DNA of 29,930 nt from Neolentinus lepideus HHB14362 ss-1 (Eukaryota; Basidiomycota; Agaricomycetes; Gloeophyllales; Gloeophyllaceae). Shown here in pieces: positions 22,780 to 29,930 of this stretch (position 1 is the stretch's first letter; each line of letters begins with the position of its first letter). The notes under the pieces are model-generated. The model saw only the letters and a program-made list of their open reading frames with translations. It did not search any database and was not told the DNA's origin. A program made the translations under genes and the position numbers. The DNA lies in the NCBI GenBank assembly GCA_001632425.1, contig KV425578.1:119520-149449 (forward strand), written 5' to 3'.

Positions 22780-23550
22780 TTCATTGAGTGGGCTTGGGAT
22801 ACCAGGAAGAGAATGACATCGACAGCATGAAAGTTCCGCAAGATTTTACACACTGTTTACGTCATTGGTCACCAATAGCTGGTATTTCCACTGAGAAAAA
22901 TCGGAAAATTTGCTAAAAATGTCAGAAAAATTTGTACAATCTAAGGTGGCTGGCACCCACCCATTTGATTGTTTACTTGTTTGCACACACCTTCCAAATA
23001 TGGTAATTATTGATGTTGTATGTATCTTTCTTACCTTATACCGGTCTACTGGCATTATTAGTCTGTTCATTGAGTGTGTAGAGAATGATGTAGATAGCAT
23101 GAAAATCTTGTGAGATTTTACACACTGTTTACATCATTGGTCACCAATAGCTGGTATTTCTGCTCAGAAAAATTGGAAAATATGCTAAAAATATCAGAAA
23201 ATTTTGTACAATCCACTGATTCATACACATTTTGTTTATTTGTTTGGTTATACCTTCCAAATATGGTAAATATTGATGTTGTATATCTCTCTCTTACCTT
23301 ATACTGGTCTACTGACCTTATTAGTGGGCTCGTTGAGTGAACATGGAATACCAGCAAGAGCATGACATAGATGGCATGAAAGTCCTGTGAGATTTTACAT
23401 GCAGTTTACATCATTGGTCATCAATAACTCATATTTCTGCTCAGAAAACCGGAAAATTTGCTAAAAATATCAGAAACATTTGTACAGCCCAGGGTGGCTG
23501 GCACATTTATTTGGGTGATTGTTTGTACCTTCTAAATATGGTAAATTTTA
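22780..23550 (+). repeat. Three-unit imperfect tandem array, period about 275 bp
   Basis: Units start near 22780, 23066 and 23331. The landmark AGATTTTA occurs at 22841, 23113 and 23390, giving periods of 272 and 277. Each unit carries the TCATTGGTCA block, a TTTGCTAAAAAT-like block, a TTTGTACA block and an AAATATGGTAA block; the first two also end in a CTTACCTTATA block. The sequence is AT-rich and non-coding. The third unit is truncated at its right end. Confidence 0.85.
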
Positions 23551-23565
23551 TGAGTCCTGAAGTTG

Positions 23566-23712
23566 TCAAAAATTTCTATACCCCATTATAATTAAAAAAT
23601 CGTCAAAAATAGATTGAGATAAGATTAAAATAGACTTTTAATCCCATTTAAATCCATTTAAAACCTTCTTCCCCCTGGTAAACCATTATAATGGGGCACA
23701 GAAGTTTCTAAC
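23566..23712. mobile_element. Foldback MITE-like element 1
   Basis: About 147 bp with a perfect 12-bp terminal inverted repeat: CCCCATTATAAT at 23581-23592 against ATTATAATGGGG at 23685-23696. Imperfect pairing continues outward (TTCTATA against CACAGAA). There is an inner 8-bp inverted repeat, GATTAAAA (23623-23630) with TTTTAATC (23636-23643). It has no coding capacity. Its ends resemble element 2 at 24072-24192. The mobilising transposase family is not identifiable. Confidence 0.6.
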
Positions 23713-23725
23713 ATGTGTGAAGGCA

Positions 23726-24039
23726 TGTTTATATACACTCAAAATGAGCAATCAGTGGAATGTTCTGTGGAGTAAATTATTAGTCTGCTTGTAGTGATCA
23801 CTACAAACTCATTACAAACTCATTTTTTAGTGTCTGTCCTCAATATTTACTGCATAACTTTCTTGGACTTGTTCAATTTTCTTCCTGCTTCTCAATATCA
23901 GTTTATGCTATGCATGTGCATTATTTGGAATATTTTTGTATTTTTAGTGTTCTCTTTACTTTCAAGATACCCGATGCACACTCAGCAGAGCTTCTTACTG
24001 AGGGAACCCTACTACAACAACAGCTTGTAGTGGGTGGCA
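23726..24039 (+). repeat. Diverged repeat, copy 2
   Basis: Direct-orientation partner of 22261-22638, roughly three-quarters identical by eye. Many differences replace CG in copy 1 with CA or TG here, for example ACAACGACGG against ACAACAACAG near the right end. Non-coding. Confidence 0.75.
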
Positions 24040-24071
24040 CAGTAGAGGGGAATCAATAGCTATAGTGGTAT

Positions 24072-24192
24072 TGTTGGGACTTTCCATGCTGCATTATAAT
24101 TGATTACCAGCAGAAAGATGGATTAAAATGGGATTAACAATCCATTTTAGACCATCTTTCAATTATAATGAAGTACAAAAATTTCTGACAAT
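24072..24192. mobile_element. Foldback MITE-like element 2
   Basis: About 120 bp, almost entirely palindromic. Outer arms are CATTATAATTGA (24092-24103) and TCAATTATAATGA (24159-24171). Inner arms are AAAGATGG (24114-24121) and CCATCTTT (24152-24159), with ATTAAAATGG (24122-24131) against CCATTTTAGA (24142-24151). It shares the CATTATAAT end motif with element 1. Non-coding. Confidence 0.6.
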
Positions 24193-24715
24193 TATTATAA
24201 TATGCTCAGAAAATGTAACAAGTGACCTCAGGACTCATACTCATGCCATGCAGAGCAGTGGCCCTCTACCACAAGTAGTGCTAGCGCTTGCATGGTCTCC
24301 GCTGGACTCGCGATCAGCACGCAAGCTCACTGCCTTTCTTTTCGAGCAATCGGGGTGTAGAAAAGTCCGCGCGAGCTTGCGAGTGAATGGGGTTCAAATG
24401 GCGGAGGGGCTAGTTACGATCCTATTATCATCCGCCCGCAGTTTGTCGGGTCTAAGCCATTTAATATTGTGTCTTTGCGAGTGAAGCAGCTATGGACATC
24501 AGGTCTCGACAGATTAATGCAACACAACCTGCTCTAGATCTGCCAGTGCCTTGCCGTGCAAGTCTCAGAGCAAACGAACGCAGCGTCGTGCATACGGCAG
24601 CGTTTGATTCCTTTCGGCACGAGTTTGTAAGGGGAGTTTGTTAGTTCAGCCACACATGTCACGGACGACTACTAGTGAATTGCCGGGCCAGGGCCCAAAA
24701 CCCCGGCCTCAGGCT
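24193..24715. other. Spacer left of the Copia element
   Basis: About 520 bp of mixed composition with no supported gene. Its right edge is the insertion junction of the retrotransposon. The matching target-site duplication lies beyond the window, so it cannot be checked. Confidence 0.45.
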
Positions 24716-24760
24716 TTTTAGGTTATGAAAGATCTAAGCAAAAACGAACGTGCGGGTTGT

Positions 24761-24818
24761 CTGTAGCGATACGGACAACGACTCTCACTTAGCACGTCGT
24801 ACGAGACAATGCGAAGAT
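24761..24818 (-). repeat. Spliced-looking copy of the LTR leader segment
   Basis: 58 nt made of a 37-nt block (24782-24818) joined directly to a 21-nt block (24761-24781). The same two blocks recur without mismatch at 24909-24945 and 24833-24853, where 55 nt separate them. Confidence 0.85.
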
Positions 24819-24853
24819 CATATATTATTTACCTGTAGCGATACGGACAACGA

Positions 24854-24908
24854 CTACAGGGAAATGTAAGGAAACTGATACAAACGGGTATGAAAAGTAC
24901 AAGCTTAC
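24854..24908 (-). other. Predicted 55-nt intron inside the LTR leader
   Basis: On the element strand this begins GTAAGC, ends TTTCCCTGTAG and has a CTTAC branch-point-like site about 15 nt before the acceptor. Its length is typical of introns in this window. It is missing, exactly at the GT and AG borders, from the second copy at 24761-24818. Directly after the downstream block there is a second good donor, CAG/GTAAAT. Confidence 0.75.
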
Positions 24909-25146
24909 CTCTCACTTAGCACGTCGTACGAGACAATGCGAAGATGAGAGGCTATCTACGGGAGATAGGTACTTGTACGATATGGTGGTAGTAAGGTACG
25001 AGACGGGTAAATGAACGTATGTCAAAACATCAACGGAACAAGACAAAAAAGGAAATAATGAATGACAACAAGATAAGTATATCTCGGGGCACTAAACGAA
25101 GCAAAGATAGGAAGAACGAGAGTCCGTACAGATTGTATTTCCAACA

Positions 25147-25153
25147 CTCCCCC
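25147..25153 (-). other. Polypurine tract
   Basis: GGGGGAG on the element strand, between the gag-pol stop codon (25154-25156) and the 3' LTR start TGTTGG. It primes plus-strand DNA synthesis in this class. Confidence 0.85.
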
Positions 25154-28100
25154 TCAAGCTGTGTGGAGTCCAAGTTCAGCGGCGAAGTGCTTGACTTTCG
25201 GCGATGGCAAAGCCTTCATAAGAGCGTCGGCGACCATATTGGCTGTAGGGCAGTAGACAAGATGAAGCTTTCCACCCTCGACAACCCATCGAATAAAATG
25301 GAACCGGACATCGATGTGCTTGGAACGGGCATGGTATTGATGGTTCTCCGTAAGTGCAATTGCAGATTGGTTGTCTGAGAAAAGAGTAGTGGGGCCGCCC
25401 AAGGGTGCGAGCAGCTCACCAATAAGGTTGCGAAGCCATAGCGCCTCCTTCGTGGCATGCGCGGCAGCGACATACTCGCTCTCGGTTGTTGAGAGCGAGA
25501 TAATCTCTTGCTTCTTTGAGCTCCATGACACGGCCCCGCCGTCAATAAGAAATGCATACCCAGAGATTGCTCTGCGGTCCTCCGCCATACTCCCATCAGC
25601 ATCCGCATAACCCAACAGCTCCCTCCTAACCCCACCATATGTCAACCATAGCTCCTTCGTCCCCTTCAAATACCTGAAAATACGCTTCACGGTGTCCCAG
25701 TGGGCTTGGCCGGGGTTGGCAGAGAAACGGGAGACAGTTGAGACAGCATACGAGATGTCGGGGCGAGTTCCGAGCGCTGCATACATGAGTGAGCCAACAG
25801 CTTCACGGTAAGGCACATCACGCATCATAGCAAAATCCTCGTCCGTCGTGGGGGACTGTACCGAAGATAGATGCAGGTGAGGTTCCATGGGGGTAGACAC
25901 TGGCTTGAGATCATCGAAGTTGTAGCGTCGTAGTATTGACTCAATGTATGACTTCTGCGAGAGCTGGACAGTCCCTGCATCGCGATCGCGCTGCACTTCT
26001 ATTCCGAGTAACCAGTGTAACTCACCCAGATCCGTCACCTCGACATGCTCTCGCAACCCCGCCTTGAACCTCTCTACTAGACCGATTCTAGTCGCCGCTA
26101 TCGTGCAGTCGTCAACATGCACTACCACGATAATCAGTCCATTCTCATCCCGGCAATAGAATACAGCTTGATCCACTTCAGACCACGTGAAACCCAGCTT
26201 ATCGACGAAGATGGAGGTCAGCTTCTGGTACCAGCGACACCCGGACTGCTTTAAGCCGTATATTGTCTTGTGGAGACGTAAAACTTTGCCTTCAGAGTTA
26301 TCGAGAGGGTAGCCTGGAGGTTGTCGCATGTAAAGAACTTCAGAGTCCGTAAGCTCGCCATTCAAGTAAGCTCCTTTGATATCGACCTGGTGCAGTTCCC
26401 AGTCGTTGCCAGCAGCGAGAGCGAGAACAGTTCATATAGATGCAAGTGTAGCCACCGGCGCAAATGTGTCAAAATAATCAACACCGGGGACCTGACTGAA
26501 TCCCTGCGCAACGAGTCGTGCCTTGTGATGTGCGATGTGACCCTTCGCGTCCTTTTTCACGCGAAAAACCCACTTTGAACCGATAACATTCGCCCCCTCA
26601 GGCGGTATTTCTAACGACCAGGTACCAGCGCTGTTCAATGTATCGAGCTCCTCGAAAATAGCATCCTCCCAACGAGGCCAATCTGGCCGCTTCCTGGCTT
26701 CACGAAGGTCGCGCGGATCCAGAGCTTCGGCTTCACTTGTCTCAGAGACCAATGCATATTCAAATCCCCCTACCTCGTCGCCCTCGTCTGGCACATCCTC
26801 AATGGTCACAGACCGCTTCGGAACTTGCAGGCCCACTGGAATAGCTGGATCAGCTGGCCTGGCTGATGTAACACCCTCGCCGGACATCAAATCTCGTGCA
26901 TATCGCGACGGCTTACGCTCACGCTGCGTGCGCTGAATGGGCTCGGGCGGTGTGCGTTTAGTACGAGTTCTGCGAGTTGGAGTGGGTTCAGAGGCTGGCA
27001 TGGGTTTGACATTAGAGGACTCGTGCTGTGGATCTTCGGGGATGGTCTCGGTGAGTGGTTTGTTCAGCGCTGAAGGCGTTTCGCTAATAACATCGAAATC
27101 TTCTGCCTTCTCCCCCTCGAAAAGAGCTTCAGATGCTGTAGAATCATCGAAATAGACATTCCGTTCGACTGTAACTGTGCGCGTTTGTGGCCAATACACA
27201 CGATAGCCTTTCGACTCATCCAACATGCCTACAAGACGTCCTTCACGGGCTCTCGCCGCGAGCTTCGACTCTGCATGCTCACGGCGTACCCACACAAGGG
27301 CACCCCAGGCACGCAGGCCTCGTAGGTCCGGCTTGTTGCCCGTGAGCGCCTCATACGGCGTCATCCCATCAAGCGCTTTTGTAGAGGTGCGGTTCTTCAA
27401 CCAAACTGCGTGGCGCACTGCCTCACCCCACAGGAACTTCGGCAGACCGCTAGCGTGCAGCATCGCACGTACCTTTTCAAGCAGTGTGCGGTTTAGGCGC
27501 TCCGCAACGCCATTCTGTGCCGGTGTATCATGGATGGTGAGCTTTGCGCGAGTGCCAGCCTTTCGAAGGTGAGCAGTCATCTCGTCACTCCGGTATTCTC
27601 CGCCACGGTCTGAGTGCAATGACTTCACAGTGGTGTCGTGCTGTGTCCGGCACCACGCTTCAAAATCTTTGTAAGTGTCGAAAGCCTCGTCCTTCGAGCG
27701 CAAGAGGTAAAGGTGAGTATGACGAGTTGCATCGTCCGTATATGTGACATAATAGCGCCGGCCACCAAGTGTTCGCACAGATGATGGGCCCCAGACGTCG
27801 CTATGTATTTCATCACCGAAGTTTGCTGCTCGCTGACCTTCTCGGACTTTTGGGACAGGCTTCCGGGTTGCCTTAGCCTTCACACAAGATTCACAGAAGA
27901 ATGGCTGCTCTGACGACGTGTCAAGAGTCAACCCAGTCACAAACCCCTTCTCGACCAGCCGGCGTGCGATATCCGGTGAGATGTGGCCCATCCGCTGATG
28001 CAATTCGACAATGCTAACTCGTTCAGTTGCAGCGCTAGCGGCATCGTTCTCCGGCTCTACCGACTCGTGTACAACGTGGTACAAGCCCTTCGACGATCGT

Positions 28101-29764
28101 GAGATCTGACCGATGATCTCGCCGCTCTCATCACGGATTTCGCATTTCCCATTTGCGAACGTTGATGCATATCCGGCTTCATCGAGGTGCCCTATGGAGA
28201 CAAGAGTGTATCCGATCTCGGGGGAATACAGGACCTCAGTCAAACGAAGCTTTGACAGGTCAATACCATTAGGTACTTCAACCACGAGATCGCCCTTGCC
28301 GACCGCGCTAAAGTCCTGTTGGTTTGCAGCGGTAAACACCTTCGGCGGGATCTCCACGAAGGACTCGAAGTCTTCGCGATATGGGGAGAGGTGGCGTGTT
28401 GCACCGGAGTCGTAAAGCTCCTTGCGTGGTGCATCCTTTGTGTGTATCTTGTCGCTGACATGGGCAGTAGTTTCGACAGGATCCTTGACAACAGCTTCGA
28501 TGAAAGCCTGTACATCGGCAGCCTTAAGCCCTTCGAGCTCGGTTCCAATCGCATCAGCGGCCCCCGATGACAGTGAGAATGTCTCTGCCTCATCGCCGCT
28601 TGACTCGCATCGGTCCCATGATGCATCAGACTCCGTGCCGTGCTCATACAAGTCTGAGAACGGGTCCTCGCCCTCGTCGTTGGTCTCATCACTGTCATAG
28701 ACAGTCGCCAAGTCAGGTATATCATCACAGTCAGTCACGTCTCGTAGGATAGGCTCGAGTGGTGGCACATCGCTGTCACTCTCGACGTCCAGATCTACGA
28801 CGCTGTAGACACCCTCGCCTTCTGACTCTGATAAATCAGACGAGTCTGACTCCGCTGCATTGGCAGTGTCACGGGACTTTCCTGTTGACTTTGACTTCTT
28901 GTCATCATTGCCATCCTTGTTCTTGGCTGGCTTTGAGCATGTGCTACGGATGTGACCTGCCTCACCGCAGTTCCAACATATGGGTCCTCGACGCTTCGAC
29001 TCGCCCTTCTTTGACTGGGCAGCCAAAGCTTCGTCTCCATCATCCTTGACCTTTGAGGGCCCTGCACGATCTCCAGCAAGTGCCTTTCGCTGATCGTACT
29101 CCTCGGAGATGATCTGGATCAAGAGACCAGGTTCTATGGCCTTCAGTTCCGGTGACTCAGTTATACCAGGAACAGACGGCATAGACATGACCTCGATCTT
29201 GGCCATCAGCTCGATGGATGCAAGAGTCTGAGCCGCAAAACGGGATAGAGCCTTGGGTAAGGAAGCAACAATTGTCGCCCGCAAATCCTTGTCGCTAATG
29301 TCTACACCGATAGACGCTAACTCCTCCTTCTTTGTCAGCAGCCCTTCGAGGAACTCCCGAACATTCCCCTTCGGGGCGCACTTGCTCGACATGAAACGGC
29401 GACGAATATCGGCTTGCATATGCAACCCCTTGTGGGTGAACTCCTGCTGAATCGCCGTCCACCGCTGTGAAACTGTATGATGGTGTCGGGCCTTCAAGAA
29501 GGCTGAGTCTGGCAACTTCTGACTAAGCAGGTACTGTGCGGTAGCCTCGTCGTCTTCCCACTTGGTAAGCTTTTCTTGTTCTGCATCTGTAACAATTACA
29601 CCGGCAGGCTGGGGTTTCGTGGTCATGCCCGAGAAGTGGCCCCACAACTGTTTCGCTCTCACAGCAACCTCGAAACGCTCCGAGAAGATTGCCCAGTTAA
29701 CGCCAGAGGGGTCGAGCTTCGGCACTGAGGAAGGAAGGGTATCGGAAGGACGGTCGGAAGACAT
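25154..29764 (-). CDS. Copia gag-pol polyprotein with one premature stop
   Basis: One frame of 1,536 codons, broken once by TGA at 26432-26434 (codon 1111). Domains in order: gag with a CCHC zinc knuckle (CWNCGEAGHIRSTC, about 262-275); aspartic protease (LYDSGATRHLS, about 450); integrase zinc site (HQRMGH, then CESC, about 585-630) and catalytic core (HSDVWGP about 655, HSDRGGEY about 716, NGVAERLNRTLLE about 752); reverse transcriptase from about 1025 (WVFRVKKDAKG, VVVHVDD); RNase H with ADADGSMAEDRRAISG and TTESEYVA. The stop falls in the reverse transcriptase, where a conserved Ser-Ile-Arg would be expected; a single C-to-T change at a CpG explains it. No other lesion is seen. The continuation from 26431 to 25154 is the rest of the same protein, not a separate gene. 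No frameshift separates gag from pol. Confidence 0.95.
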
Positions 29765-29816
29765 AGTGTGTAGCAGTAGCGACAGTGATCAAGTAACGAG
29801 TGCAGCAATAGCCCAG

Positions 29817-29835
29817 GGAGCTTGGGCTCATAACC
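29817..29835 (-). other. Primer-binding site, half-tRNA type (initiator tRNA-Met)
   Basis: The plus strand here reads GAGCTTGGGCTCATAACCT-like sequence; GGGCTCATAACC equals the anticodon arm of fungal initiator tRNA-Met. Priming by the 5' half of this tRNA is known for Drosophila copia. The site abuts the LTR border at 29836. Confidence 0.8.
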
Positions 29836-29930
29836 TTTTAGGTTATGAAAGATCTAAGCAAAAACGAACGTGCGGGTTGTCTGTAGCGATACGGACAACG
29901 ACTCTCACTTAGCACGTCGTACGAGACAAT
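29836..29930 (-). repeat. 5' LTR of the Copia element (partial)
   Basis: Only the inner 95 bp lie within the window. They match 24716-24810 of the 3' LTR without mismatch and include part of the spliced-looking leader copy. Confidence 0.9.

Larger units (their letters stand above)
24716..25146 (-). repeat. 3' LTR of the Copia element (431 bp)
   Basis: The inner end is fixed by the polypurine tract at 25147-25153: the LTR starts TGTTGGAAAT in element orientation. The outer end is fixed by where identity with the 5' LTR stops and by the primer site abutting that LTR. The element-strand end is CCTAAAA rather than the usual CA. The LTR holds an internal duplication: 24833-24945 with an intron-like insert, and 24761-24818 without it. 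A TATA-like CATATCG on the element strand lies near 24980, about 35 nt before the start of the duplicated leader. Confidence 0.85.
24716..29930 (-). mobile_element. Ty1/Copia LTR retrotransposon, truncated by the window edge
   Basis: In element orientation (right to left): partial 5' LTR, primer-binding site, gag-pol, polypurine tract and complete 3' LTR. The 95 bp visible of the 5' LTR (29836-29930) are identical to 24716-24810 of the 3' LTR, which points to a recent insertion. Domain order protease-integrase-reverse transcriptase-RNase H places it in Ty1/Copia rather than Ty3. The outer end of the 5' LTR and the target-site duplication lie outside the window. Confidence 0.95.

Noticed and set aside
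22261..24039. The direct-repeat pair as LTRs of a retrotransposon
   Set aside because: There is no TG...CA end pair, primer site, polypurine tract or coding interior, and the copies are too diverged.
24761..24945. LTR internal repeats as a plain tandem duplication
   Set aside because: The two copies differ by exactly one 55-nt GT-AG unit with a branch-like site, which plain duplication does not explain.
25154..26365. Reverse transcriptase/RNase H frame as a separate gene
   Set aside because: It is in the same frame as the upstream gag-pol and begins only because of the single TGA at 26432-26434.
1..29930. CRISPR array, operon or prokaryotic defence system
   Set aside because: The window is intron-rich fungal nuclear DNA; the repeats present are transposon- or satellite-like, with no short regular spacers.

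Overview
This is nuclear DNA of a filamentous fungus, most likely an Agaricomycete (wood- or litter-decay type basidiomycete). Genes are densely interrupted by 48-71 nt introns, several encode secreted carbohydrate-active proteins, one encodes an F-box protein of the coiled-coil type common in mushrooms, and a Ty1/Copia retrotransposon fills the right end. I built the gene models by hand by tracking splice phase. In each spliced gene the exon lengths sum to a multiple of three and the conserved family motifs join across every intron.

Layout, left to right. 1-725: AT-rich DNA with a tRNA-Asp(GTC). 726-2479 (-): secreted, probably GPI-anchored protein with two fasciclin (FAS1) domains, 7 exons. 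2480-7354: gene-poor, with two weak coding-like blocks and no recognised gene. 7411-11395 (+): intact GH31 alpha-glucosidase, 19 exons, catalytic Asp pair present. 12001-13406 (+): GH43 endo-arabinanase-like enzyme, 8 exons including an 11-nt one. 13643-15541 (-): F-box protein. 15910-18509 (-): decayed, inverted second copy of the GH31 gene that has lost the nucleophile exon and carries several frame lesions. 19365-21870 (-): GMC flavin oxidoreductase, 13 exons. 22261-24192: AT-rich repeat island with a diverged direct-repeat pair, a three-unit tandem array of about 275 bp and two foldback MITE-like elements. 24716-29930 and beyond (-): Copia retrotransposon with complete 3' LTR, PPT, gag-pol carrying one premature stop, a half-tRNA-type primer site and the start of the 5' LTR.

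The GH31, GH43, GMC and FAS1 products all have signal peptides and should act outside the cell or at its surface: sugar-polymer hydrolysis, sugar or alcohol oxidation, and adhesion. They do not form an obvious single pathway.

The most notable observation is inside the Copia LTR. One 58-nt segment occurs twice: once interrupted by a 55-nt sequence with all the marks of a GT-AG intron, and once with that sequence precisely absent. The LTR therefore seems to contain both an unspliced and a spliced copy of its own leader, as if reverse transcription had joined a spliced 5' end onto an unspliced 3' end. A second recurring oddity is four GC-AG introns in just two neighbouring genes (GH43 and GMC).
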